Source: an uncultured Prevotellaceae bacterium
Lineage (GTDB): Bacteria; Bacteroidota; Bacteroidia; Bacteroidales; Bacteroidaceae
Direction of reading: 5' to 3'
Assembly: GCA_900557555.1 (NCBI GenBank)
Contig: USTH01000005.1
Coordinates: 1 to 52,928, forward strand
DNA length: 52,928 nt
Numbering within the stretch: position 1 is the first letter of the stretch; the number at the start of each line of letters is the position of its first letter. Positions 35,877 through 43,205 of the stretch are shown one piece after another. Under the pieces are notes generated by a model. The model saw nothing but the letters and a program-made list of their open reading frames with translations, was not told where the DNA came from and did not search any database. A program made the position numbers and the translations under genes.

Positions 35877-36506
35877 ATGACACAATATAACAACAAGGGT
35901 GGACAGTGTGGTACATGTGAGACTTGCGGACGGTGCGATGAGAAGTCGCTCGCCAATTGTCCGGAGGGAGTGACCCTATATACCATCATGACCTATTCCG
36001 AAAACTTTGCCGGCATTCTCAATCAGATTACGGCCGTATTCACTCGTCGTCAGGTCAACATAGAGAGCCTCAGCGTGTGTGCCAGCAGCACTCCGGGCGT
36101 ACATAAATATACCATCACGTGCTTCTGCACCGAAGAGACCGTGCAGCTCATCACCAAGCAGATTGAGAAGAAGATTGATGTGCTTCAGGCACGCTATTAT
36201 ACACAAGACCAGATTTTTATCCAAGAGGTAGCTCTGCTCAAACTGAGTACTCCGCGCTTGCTTGAAAACCGTGAGATATCGCGGATTATTCGTGTACACT
36301 CGGCAAAGATTGTTGAGGTCAACGAAACCTACAGCATTGTCAACATAACAGGAATGCCAGAGGACATAGAGTCGCTCTATTCAAGTCTGGCAAGTCTTGA
36401 TTGTGTGCTTCAGTTTGTGCGTACTGGTGCCATTGCAGTGACCAAGAACCCACGAGAACTGCTCGACGAATATCTTGATGTACGCCGACAGGAAAAGACA
36501 GAATAA
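35877..36506 (+). CDS. ilvN: Acetolactate synthase small subunit with Cys-rich N-terminal extension
   Basis: Regulatory subunit of 209 residues that mediates feedback inhibition by valine. An ACT domain spans about 33-110 (LYTIMTYSENFAGILNQITAVFTRRQVNIESLSV), and the family's C-terminal domain follows (TPRLLENREISRIIRVHSAKIVEVNE). The first 30 residues are unusual: QCGTCETCGRC gives a CX2CX2CX2C pattern with another Cys at 28, absent from the IlvN proteins I know. The usual family start would be near the GTG at 35970, but the ATG at 35877 is well placed after ilvB. Metal or redox sensing by the extension is possible but unproven. Confidence 0.92.
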   Translation: MTQYNNKGGQCGTCETCGRCDEKSLANCPEGVTLYTIMTYSENFAGILNQITAVFTRRQVNIESLSVCASSTPGVHKYTITCFCTEETVQLITKQIEKKIDVLQARYYTQDQIFIQEVALLKLSTPRLLENREISRIIRVHSAKIVEVNETYSIVNITGMPEDIESLYSSLASLDCVLQFVRTGAIAVTKNPRELLDEYLDVRRQEKTE

Positions 36507-36565
36507 GAGGTGCTGCCGGCCAACGGATTTTGTGCAGGCACCGATGTTCAGACTCAAGACACAAC

Positions 36566-37360
36566 ATGAAAGCCAAAGCTTCTACATATCCCTTTGATGT
36601 GGAGTTCTTTGATGAGGACTTCACGGGTGATATGTCGTGGCATGTGTTGGGGCAACGCCTTCTGCGTGCAGCCGCACAACATGCCCACGACCGCGGCTTT
36701 GAGTGTGTGGTCAACAACGGGCATCCTTGTCTGTGGGTGCTGTCGCGTATGGTTGTGGAGATGAACCGCATGCCTCGCTCGCTCGAAAAGGGCACCATTA
36801 CCACGTGGATAACCTCTGGCTACCGTTCGTTCACCGACCGCTGCTTTGTCATGAAAGACTCTCTGGGCTGTGAATTGGGCAGGGCTGCAACGGTGTGGGC
36901 ATTGATAGACTCAGAAAGCCGCGAACCGGTCAACCTGCATAACGTGTTGGGGGCAGACTTTGAGGGGTGCTTCGATGCGGATTGTAGGGTAGAACTTGGT
37001 CGTCCAATGCGGTTTACCGCCAATCAGATGAGTCTTGTGGCCGAGCGCAAGGTCTGTTGCTCCGACCTCGACAAAAACGGTCATCTTAACAGTATTAGAT
37101 ATATAGATTATGTGCTTGACACATTTTCTCGAAAAAAACTTGAGGCGTCGTTCCCCTTTCGCATGGAACTTGCATACAGTCATGAAAGCATGTATGGAGA
37201 CGTGGTGCAGATATTCAGCAAAGAGTGTGCTGTTACCGACACTTCGACAGATGGCAATGAAAACATAATTTATCAGTTTGCACTGAAAAACGGTGAACAC
37301 ACAGCTTGTCAGTGCGCATTGAGATTTCAAAACAGAATAAAAAACAACCAAACTTTTTAA
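36566..37360 (+). CDS. Acyl-ACP thioesterase (FatA-like)
   Basis: A 264-residue double hot-dog thioesterase that releases fatty acids from acyl carrier protein. The first domain holds WVLSRMVVEMNRMP near residue 55; the second has CCSDLDKNGHLNSIRYIDYVLD near 165, which carries the Asp/Asn/His pattern of the plant FatA/B active site (family knowledge). The start is the ATG giving MKAKASTYPFDVEFFDED; upstream codons in the same frame look like non-coding sequence. It sits inside the ilv operon, between ilvN and ilvC, with 11 bases to ilvC. This placement recurs in Bacteroidales and may couple branched-chain fatty acid and amino acid supply (inference). Confidence 0.9.
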   Translation: MKAKASTYPFDVEFFDEDFTGDMSWHVLGQRLLRAAAQHAHDRGFECVVNNGHPCLWVLSRMVVEMNRMPRSLEKGTITTWITSGYRSFTDRCFVMKDSLGCELGRAATVWALIDSESREPVNLHNVLGADFEGCFDADCRVELGRPMRFTANQMSLVAERKVCCSDLDKNGHLNSIRYIDYVLDTFSRKKLEASFPFRMELAYSHESMYGDVVQIFSKECAVTDTSTDGNENIIYQFALKNGEHTACQCALRFQNRIKNNQTF

Positions 37361-37371
37361 TAATAAAAATT

Positions 37372-38415
37372 ATGGCAAAAATTGATTTTGGTGGCGTAGT
37401 AGAAGAAGTAGCCACAAGAGAAGAATTTTCACTTGAGAAAGCACGTGAAATTTTGAAGAACGAAACCATCGCCGTGCTCGGTTATGGTGTTCAGGGTCCT
37501 GGTCAGGCTTGCAACCTGCGTGACAACGGTTTCAACGTAATTGTCGGCCAGCGCCAAGGCAAGACATTCGAAAAGGCTAAAGCAGACGGCTGGGTTCCAG
37601 GCGAAACGCTGTTCTCTATTGAAGAAGCTGCTCAAAAAGGTACAATCGTTTGTATGCTTCTCTCTGATGCTGCCCAGATTGAGGTGTGGCCGAAAATCAA
37701 ACAATACCTCACTCCTGGTAAGACTCTTTATTTCTCACACGGTTTTGCAATCACATGGAACGACCGCACTGGCGTAGTTCCTCCAAAGGATATTGATGTT
37801 ATCATGGTAGCACCTAAGGGTTCTGGCACATCTTTGCGCACCATGTTCCTCGAGGGTCGTGGTTTGAACTCTTCTTATGCTATATATCAGGACGCTTCTG
37901 GTCATGCCAGAGACAAAGTTCTTGCTTTCGGTGTAGGCATCGGTTCTGGTTATCTCTTTGAGACAACCTTCATCCGTGAAGCAACTTCTGACCTCACTGG
38001 CGAGCGCGGTGCTTTGATGGGTGCAATTCAAGGTCTGCTCCTTGCCCAGTACGAAGTGCTCCGTGAGAACGGTCACTCTCCTTCTGAGGCCTTCAACGAA
38101 ACAGTAGAAGAGTTGACACAGTCATTGATGCCTCTCTTCGCTGCCAAGGGTATGGATTGGATGTATGCTAACTGTTCTACCACCGCTCAACGTGGTGCCC
38201 TTGATTGGTATCCTCGTTTCCACGATGCTATCAAGCCTGTTATGGAACAGCTTTACAAGAGTGTAAAAGAAGGCCATGAGGCTCAGATTTCTATCGACTC
38301 TAACTCTAAGCCCGACTACCGCGTTAAGCTCGAGGCCGAACTGAAGGCTCTCCGTGACAGTGAGATGTGGCGTGCAGGTGCAGTTGTTCGTAAGCTTCGT
38401 CCTGAAAACGACTAA
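37372..38415 (+). CDS. ilvC: Ketol-acid reductoisomerase (class I)
   Basis: NADPH-dependent enzyme of 347 residues that isomerises and reduces acetolactate or acetohydroxybutyrate. The Rossmann motif VLGYGVQGPGQACNLRDNG lies near residue 36; the knotted C-terminal domain holds the metal-binding SDLTGERGALMGAIQGL near 205 and the ETVEELTQSL region near 244. MAKIDFGG is chosen over an upstream ATG (37306) that overlaps the thioesterase gene. Last gene of the ilv operon. Its final 49 bases, including the stop codon, are duplicated exactly at 41403-41451. Confidence 0.97.
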   Translation: MAKIDFGGVVEEVATREEFSLEKAREILKNETIAVLGYGVQGPGQACNLRDNGFNVIVGQRQGKTFEKAKADGWVPGETLFSIEEAAQKGTIVCMLLSDAAQIEVWPKIKQYLTPGKTLYFSHGFAITWNDRTGVVPPKDIDVIMVAPKGSGTSLRTMFLEGRGLNSSYAIYQDASGHARDKVLAFGVGIGSGYLFETTFIREATSDLTGERGALMGAIQGLLLAQYEVLRENGHSPSEAFNETVEELTQSLMPLFAAKGMDWMYANCSTTAQRGALDWYPRFHDAIKPVMEQLYKSVKEGHEAQISIDSNSKPDYRVKLEAELKALRDSEMWRAGAVVRKLRPEND

Positions 38416-38419
38416 TCAG
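38371..38419 (+). repeat. 49-bp direct repeat, native copy at ilvC 3' end
   Basis: Identical to 41403-41451. It covers the last 45 coding bases and stop of ilvC plus four bases. The 3-kb segment between the copies carries accessory genes. Confidence 0.9.
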
Positions 38420-38443
38420 ATAGTCTGAGATATTCAAACACAG

Positions 38444-38486
38444 AAAAAGGTTGGACTTTTCCATTTCGGAAAGCCCAACCTTTTTT
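38444..38486 (+). terminator. Terminator of the ilv operon
   Basis: AAAGGTTGG (38447 on) pairs with CCAACCTTT, with an inner CTTTTCC/GGAAAG stem, and six T follow. Confidence 0.92.
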
Positions 38487-38510
38487 GCTACTTGAATCGC
38501 ATCTTTTGAA

Positions 38511-38557
38511 AAAATCCACCCCGAAGTCCTATTTTACGGGGCTTCGGAGTGGATTTT
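38511..38557. terminator. Second hairpin after ilvC
   Basis: AAAATCCACCCCGAAG and CTTCGGAGTGGATTTT pair with a single mismatch around 15 bases. It follows the main terminator by 25 bases and may work in both directions. Confidence 0.75.
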
Positions 38558-38574
38558 ATGCTCTTTAGAGTTTT

Positions 38575-38754
38575 ACCCCAAATCGGTCATTAGGTCGTAA
38601 ATGGCGTCTTTTGTTACTTCTTATGGCCTTTTATAAGGCACCTGCTGCTTGTTTTAGCTCAAAATAGCCCGCTATTATTCGCAAAAATGACAAGCCAATA
38701 TCTGCTCTGCTATAAAATCGAAATACAACAAGTCTTAATGACCGAATTGGGTTT
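38575..38754 (-). repeat. Interspersed repeat, full length, reversed orientation
   Basis: Ends ACCCCAAATCGGTCATTAGGTC and CTTAATGACCGAATTGGGT are inverted copies. The interior (TTACTTCTTATGGCCTTTTATAAGGCACCTG, then AGCCCGCTATTATT) is the reverse complement of the block in the plus-oriented copies. It is closely similar to the 41474 copy, and both are preceded by GCTCTTTAGAGTTTTACC. From its end to 38833 nothing else is seen. Confidence 0.88.
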
Positions 38755-38833
38755 GCCAGACTGCAATAATTCGAATTCATTCTTCAAAACCTATTGGACT
38801 TTGGAGCATTGAGGCCGTACCAAACAAACAAGA

Positions 38834-38866
38834 CGATAGGGTTATCCAAACTGGACAAACCTATCG
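38834..38866 (-). terminator. Hairpin after XRE gene
   Basis: CGATAGG (38834) and CCTATCG (38860) pair around 19 bases; the minus strand then runs into TTGTTTGTTTGG. It is 28 bases past the XRE stop codon. Confidence 0.5.
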
Positions 38867-38894
38867 GCTTGTAAGATGTCGGCCAATATAATCC

Positions 38895-39188
38895 TTACAA
38901 ATCGGCCTTTGTTAACTCACATTTTGCGACTTCAATAGCATGAAACTGTAGTTCTTTTTCGCCCTCTATTGCATCCAAGATTTTATCTGCCAGCCACAAG
39001 GTGAGCAGCTCTTCCTCATCAAGATGAAAATATTCTGCCAACTTCGTAACTTGGCTTCTCTTCGCTCGCCTATCCCCACGTTCAATCTTGCTGAACATGG
39101 GAGTATCTATTTCTAAGTATGCAGCCACTTGACGCTGCAATATTCCTTGTTCGTCTCTTAGAGACTTTATCTTGTTTCCTAATAACAT
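38895..39188 (-). CDS. XRE-family transcriptional regulator
   Basis: A 97-residue DNA-binding protein. The helix-turn-helix covers about residues 5-60: IKSLRDEQGILQRQVAAYLEID, then PMFSKIERGDRRAKRSQVTKLAEYFHLDEEELL, the Cro/CI pattern in which SKIERG follows the recognition helix. The C-terminal 35 residues are helical and may mediate dimerisation. It lies 7 bases downstream of the AlbA-type gene and is probably co-transcribed with it, as an autoregulator or antitoxin-like partner (inference). The pair sits between the duplicated ilvC ends. Confidence 0.88.
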   Translation of the reverse strand: MLLGNKIKSLRDEQGILQRQVAAYLEIDTPMFSKIERGDRRAKRSQVTKLAEYFHLDEEELLTLWLADKILDAIEGEKELQFHAIEVAKCELTKADL

Positions 39189-39195
39189 ATCCGTT

Positions 39196-40752
39196 TTATT
39201 CTTTATCTAATATTACGATTTCCCAATAGCCTCCAAATCTACCACCTGTTCGTTTAATTTTGCCTAATTCACGAAGTTTACGTATTTGCTTCTCAACTCC
39301 TCGTGAAGACATATTCAATTGCATTGCGATTTCAGCGGCTGTTATATGTGGGTCTCGTTTTATAATATCTATAATCAAGTCCTTTGTTTCCGAACTTCTT
39401 TCCGAACTTTTCGTTTCTGTTTCCGAACCTCTTTCCGAACCAAGTATATCTGTTTCCGAACTGTTGCTATTCGTTTCCGAACTTTCACGACATCCTTCAT
39501 GAACAGGAATAGTAACCAAGAACGTCAAGCGGTCATCTGTAGTTTCAAAGATGGCACGTGGTGAACCATTCTCTGCTAACTTTGTTTGTATTGTTGGAAC
39601 ACCAGTTGAGCGACCCTCTGTAAGGTCAAGTTCTTTTAAGAAATCACCCAAACGACGGTTGCGATAGCGACGGCTTTTTAGCATATCGCCCTTTTCTATA
39701 TCCTCCTTGGAGATGCTTCTGTCAGGTCCAGGACAATTGAGTATAGAGATTCCGCTTGGTTCAATGGTAATCTCTATTGGTTCATGCTGCAAGAAATCTC
39801 TGTGATATACAGAGTTTACAACTGCTTCCTCGATAGCATCGTATGGATAGTTCCAGAAGCGTTCAGCTTCCTGCCTACCAGAAATCTTACGCACATGCTC
39901 TTTTAGCACGTTGCTTTTGATATAACCCATTGTCTGCTTTATCATCTGTGGAACACTTCCTTTGAACGTGACTTCCGTGAAATTGTTTGGGTCTTTCATT
40001 TTTCCATTAGGGAACGTTACCACATCAATTTGAGTATAAGGGAAAAATTTGCTTGGATTCTCGCAGAACATCATGGCTGCCACGTTGCGAAGCTTGCGAT
40101 TCTCTTTAGGCCCTGTGAAGAGTTCCATCTGGTCAAGAATACTATCTAACGGCATCTTAACCACGTCATCTGCCAGCTTGCTACCTACCTTGACAAGGTA
40201 GTCACGGAGGAGTATCAGAGAAATGTCCTCTTGTTGTATCTCATCATTACCACGTTCGTCAAATGGAATGCGATTAGCCAACTCTCGCAGCTCGACAAGA
40301 GCCTCTCCCTTGGCGTCAATACTGCTTGTACCACTACGAATGTAGAAGTATTCCTTGGAGTCTTTAGCCGTCACGTTTGAAGGTATAGAATACGGACGGT
40401 AGCTGCCAGCAGGGCACCATATAACTATCAACTGCTTCCCGTCTACTTCCTCTACAGAGGTTCGAGGTAAGTAGTATGGAGCCATTTTGTTGTTGTAGCC
40501 CACCATCTCCTGCAAAATGTTATCTATCTTTTCCTCTGGCACACCTTCTACGGGACGAATTGCCATACCTGTTTTATCGTCAGTATCTACACCAACTATG
40601 ATATATCCACCGCCAAGATCATCAAAGTCGTTGGCGAAAGCACATATACTGTGATATATGCTTCCTGGATTCCAACCCTTCTTAAACTCAATGCGGTTTG
40701 ATTCTATTTTCTGCTTGTTAAGCAGGTCGTTTATGTTTATTACAAGTGCCAT
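39196..40752 (-). CDS. AlbA_2-type ATP-binding protein with C-terminal winged helix
   Basis: A 518-residue protein of the group called ATP-binding or putative DNA-binding AlbA_2 proteins. The N-terminal AlbA_2 domain (about 15-130) has RIEFKKGWNPGSIYHSICAFAND and GGGYIIVGVDTDD. A GHKL-like ATPase region follows near 295-400 (YPYDAIEEAVVNSVYHRDF; ILNCPGPD). The C-terminal 60 residues form a winged helix (HITAAEIAMQLNMSSRGVEKQIRKLRELGKIKR). Between them lies a low-complexity linker of repeated SET/SER units. The start is the ATG giving MALVININDLL; another ATG seven codons upstream is possible. Family members act in transcription control and accompany defence or toxin loci; the job here is unknown. 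Confidence 0.88.
   Translation of the reverse strand: MALVININDLLNKQKIESNRIEFKKGWNPGSIYHSICAFANDFDDLGGGYIIVGVDTDDKTGMAIRPVEGVPEEKIDNILQEMVGYNNKMAPYYLPRTSVEEVDGKQLIVIWCPAGSYRPYSIPSNVTAKDSKEYFYIRSGTSSIDAKGEALVELRELANRIPFDERGNDEIQQEDISLILLRDYLVKVGSKLADDVVKMPLDSILDQMELFTGPKENRKLRNVAAMMFCENPSKFFPYTQIDVVTFPNGKMKDPNNFTEVTFKGSVPQMIKQTMGYIKSNVLKEHVRKISGRQEAERFWNYPYDAIEEAVVNSVYHRDFLQHEPIEITIEPSGISILNCPGPDRSISKEDIEKGDMLKSRRYRNRRLGDFLKELDLTEGRSTGVPTIQTKLAENGSPRAIFETTDDRLTFLVTIPVHEGCRESSETNSNSSETDILGSERGSETETKSSERSSETKDLIIDIIKRDPHITAAEIAMQLNMSSRGVEKQIRKLRELGKIKRTGGRFGGYWEIVILDKE
39385..39485 (-). repeat. Degenerate TTTCCGAAC repeat within the AlbA-type gene
   Basis: TTTCCGAAC occurs six times within about 100 bases, spaced 11-21 bases apart, encoding the Ser-Glu-Thr/Arg-rich linker before the winged helix. 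Length variation by slippage or recombination is possible. Confidence 0.6.
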
Positions 40753-41006
40753 AAAATTTTTATATTGGGGCATTATGTGACCATACCTATGAATTTGATT
40801 TTTTTCATGACTTTATGTAGCCATCTCTCTATATCATTTGAATTGTTGAAAGGATATTTTCTAAGATAATCATCAAAGTCTGCGAGTATATTGATTTTAC
40901 CCGTTGGTGGAATTGGTTTAAATTGACAAATGTGAGTAAAAAGTTGTACATGTCGCTGATTCTTAGTAATTTGGTGGTGATTAGCACATGAAGTTCAAAC
41001 CATCGT

Positions 41007-41399
41007 GTGTACAACCTTTATACAAAAATCGTCAAAATACTTGAGATATGCAAGCAATTCTCTGAAAATCTCGTTAATGAATCAGATAATGTTCCACTTC
41101 GTGGTCTTCTCCCTAAGTTTTCTGATTTGGAAGTGGTGGCACTATTCTTGACGGCAGAGACAGAGAGTATTGATAGTGAGAAGTGGTTGTTCGACTATAA
41201 ATTGCAAGAGTACAAGGATAGCTTTCCTAATCTCATATCAAGGAGACTGTTCAATGACCGCAGAAAGAAAACGGCAGACCTGTGTGAGGAACTGCGCAAG
41301 ATGATTGCCATGAAAATGGATGGCGGAGAGGAACAATTCTTTGTTGATGCCAAGCCAATAGAGGTCTGTTGAGTTGCAATAGGAAAACATTGCAAGATG
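41007..41399 (+). pseudogene. IS982-family transposase, truncated
   Basis: The first 121 codons match the N-terminus of IS982-type transposases: PLRGLLPKFSDLEVVALFLTAE, then SEKWLFDYKLQEYKDSFPNLISRRLFNDRRKK and QFFVDAKPIEVC. An in-frame TGA follows at 41370-41372, but the frame continues as VAIGKHCKM, which still resembles the family (VARGKRCKM), so CGA to TGA is the likely change. Similarity then stops where the duplicated ilvC end begins. About two thirds of the transposase, including most catalytic acidic residues, is missing, so the element is dead. No left inverted repeat could be fixed in 40774-41006, which otherwise shows nothing. Confidence 0.8.
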
Positions 41400-41402
41400 T
41401 GA

Positions 41403-41451
41403 CGTGCAGGTGCAGTTGTTCGTAAGCTTCGTCCTGAAAACGACTAATCAG
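41403..41451 (+). repeat. 49-bp direct repeat, second copy of ilvC 3' end
   Basis: Exact copy of 38371-38419, here without the rest of ilvC; it abuts the transposase remnant on the left. Eight bases later GCTCTTTAGAGTTTTACC and a reversed interspersed repeat follow, as in the native locus, but the ilvC terminators are absent. Confidence 0.9.
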
Positions 41452-41473
41452 GAAGTCAGCTCTTTAGAGTTTT

Positions 41474-41659
41474 ACCTCAAATCGGTCATTAGGTTGCAAA
41501 TGGCGTCTTTTGTTACTTCTTATTGCCTTTTGTTTTTTTAGAAGGCATCTGACGCTTGCAATTTGCTCGTAACGGCCCAGTGTTACTCGCAAAGACAGCA
41601 ATCAATATCTGCTCTGCTAAAAATCGAAATACAACAAGTCCTAATGACCGAATTGGGTT
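41474..41659 (-). repeat. Interspersed repeat, full length, reversed orientation
   Basis: Ends ACCTCAAATCGGTCATTAGG and CCTAATGACCGAATTGGGTT are inverted copies; the interior runs parallel to the 38575 copy with scattered differences. Its last base coincides with the stop codon of the ATPase gene on the minus strand. Confidence 0.87.
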
Positions 41660-42828
41660 TAATAAAGCATGCCGAACATCCATAAAGGTATAATGTTGCC
41701 GTAGCCTGTTTCGATATCGTCTTTAACTACATAGCCGTTTTCGATGTCTCGCAGTTGTTTTTGCTTCTTTTTTTTGCCTCCAACTTCAAATGTGTATTTG
41801 TTGTCAATGAGGAAGTCTGATATAGGCGATACTGTGACTGATTTTAAGGAGCGGGTTTGGTTGAAGAAGAAAGTCTCTCGCACTGTACCAATTTCTATGT
41901 GCTGGTTTCCAAGTGCATAGATAAGCGGTGGGTTGTCAAGATATATCTTGTCTACTTTGCCCAGTCCTTGTATGCCATTTGTTGAGGTGCGTAGTTGGCT
42001 TATTAGTCCTGCTTTTTCTAAATAGGCACAAAGGTCTGCAATGTTATTTCTTGACACTTCCAGTTGTCCGCCAATTTGTGACATGTTTGGTTTGAATGGT
42101 GCGCTTTGAGCAATAATGGCAAGCAGGCGCTTGATTTTTCTTGCCGTAGATACAGTAAGGTCTGCATATTGTGGAATGTCTATTTCTATGGTTGCATTGA
42201 CCACTTGTTGTATATATTGGTTGATGTCCCCATTAGCAAAGGGATAGTAGCCCCTTTGCAAATAGTCTGCAAAATACTTTAAGGGCAAAAATCCTTGGGG
42301 TATTTCCACTTGTTGCATAAGAAGTTGCTGTAGTGAGCATGGAGGAAGGTGTATGTCGTGAAAGAGTTCTAAGTATTCTCGGTACGAAAGGCCTTGCATT
42401 TCATATATCAATGCTCGGCGACTCAGGTCAAAAGCTCCTTTTGCTATATCAAGTACAGACGACCCTGTAAATACGACATGCAGCTCGGCGTGATAGTCAT
42501 AAATCAGTTTCAGTTCTCTTGACCAATCTTTATATTTGTGAATTTCGTCAATAAACAGATATTTGCCTCCAATTTTTGAGAAATCGTCTGCAATATCAAT
42601 CAGTCGGTGACTGGCAAAATAAAAATCTTCAGCTTGTACATATAGCGATTCGTTTTGAGGCAAATTTTCTTTGATGTATTGTAGTACGAGGGTGGTTTTG
42701 CCAATTCCTCTTGGCCCCATCAGTCCTACCATACGAGCACTCCAGTTTATGCGGTCATACATATAGCGGTGAAACTTGGTGCTGGTTTCTCTCAACAGCT
42801 TGTGAAATGTGGACTGTAGTTGTTCCAT
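41659..42828 (-). CDS. AAA_14/DUF4143 family ATPase
   Basis: A 389-residue protein of the common AAA_14-DUF4143 type. The N-terminal ATPase has Walker A GPRGIGKTTLVLQ near residue 38, Walker B KYLFIDEIHKYKDW near 88 and a sensor-like VVFTGSSVLDI near 118; the C-terminal DUF4143 domain follows (MSQIGGQLEVSRNNIADLCAYLEKAGLI). These proteins are frequent in Bacteroidetes and often linked to mobile DNA, but their function is unknown. The start is set at MEQLQSTFHKLL because the promoter box at 42864-42871 lies upstream of it and within a longer frame. Two strong palindromes ahead of the promoter suggest repressor control. Confidence 0.9.
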   Translation of the reverse strand: MEQLQSTFHKLLRETSTKFHRYMYDRINWSARMVGLMGPRGIGKTTLVLQYIKENLPQNESLYVQAEDFYFASHRLIDIADDFSKIGGKYLFIDEIHKYKDWSRELKLIYDYHAELHVVFTGSSVLDIAKGAFDLSRRALIYEMQGLSYREYLELFHDIHLPPCSLQQLLMQQVEIPQGFLPLKYFADYLQRGYYPFANGDINQYIQQVVNATIEIDIPQYADLTVSTARKIKRLLAIIAQSAPFKPNMSQIGGQLEVSRNNIADLCAYLEKAGLISQLRTSTNGIQGLGKVDKIYLDNPPLIYALGNQHIEIGTVRETFFFNQTRSLKSVTVSPISDFLIDNKYTFEVGGKKKKQKQLRDIENGYVVKDDIETGYGNIIPLWMFGMLY

Positions 42829-42863
42829 GACAAATAAATCTTTTTGTTCTGTTAATATGAATG

Positions 42864-42871
42864 CAAAGATA
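42864..42871 (-). promoter_or_regulatory. Promoter -7 box for AAA_14 ATPase
   Basis: Minus strand TATCTTTG, 35 bases before the start. The place of the -33 element is occupied by the first palindrome. Confidence 0.65.
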
Positions 42872-42888
42872 CAAGTATTTCGTGATGT

Positions 42889-42939
42889 TGCACTAAATAC
42901 AGTGCACTTTTTCTCGAAAACTGCACTAAATCGAGTGCA
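42889..42939. promoter_or_regulatory. Tandem operator: two TGCACT-N6-AGTGCA palindromes
   Basis: TGCACTAAATACAGTGCA at 42889-42906 and TGCACTAAATCGAGTGCA at 42922-42939 differ by two bases in the centre; the second extends further as AAAACTGCACT/AGTGCAGTTTT. Centres are 33 bases apart, about three helical turns. The first covers the expected -33 region of the ATPase promoter, so binding there should repress. Confidence 0.7.
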
Positions 42940-42984
42940 GTTTTTGCAAAAACTGTGACTTCCCCTAAGAATGGTTGACACTTT

Positions 42985-43172
42985 AACCCAATTCTGTCCT
43001 TATGACTTATTGTATTTTGAATTTTTAGGAGAGCAGATGTTGCTTGTCGTTTTAGGGAATAATAGCGGGCTGTTTCGAGCAAAAAGCAGGTGTCAGATGC
43101 CTTATAAAAAACAAAAGGCAACAAGAAGTTATGAAAACATATCAAATACGACCTAATGACCGATTTGGGGTT
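42985..43172 (+). repeat. Interspersed repeat, full length, best-preserved type copy
   Basis: Ends AACCCAATTCTGTCCTTATGAC and ACGACCTAATGACCGATTTGGGG. The interior holds TTTTTAGGAGAGCAGATG, AATAATAGCGGGCTGTTTCG, AGCAAAAAGCAGGTGTCAG and a TGCCTT/AAGGCA hairpin (TGCCTTATAAAAAACAAAAGGCA in two pieces). It ends 33 bases before the TolC-like gene's stop. Confidence 0.9.
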
Positions 43173-43205
43173 TTCTTTAGTTGTGAGAAAAGTCGTGTTT
43201 CGTCT

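Noticed and set aside
38420..41402. A complete integrative element using ilvC as attachment site
   Set aside because: No integrase, relaxase or replication gene is present between the copies, so only a remnant or a duplication-linked insert can be claimed.
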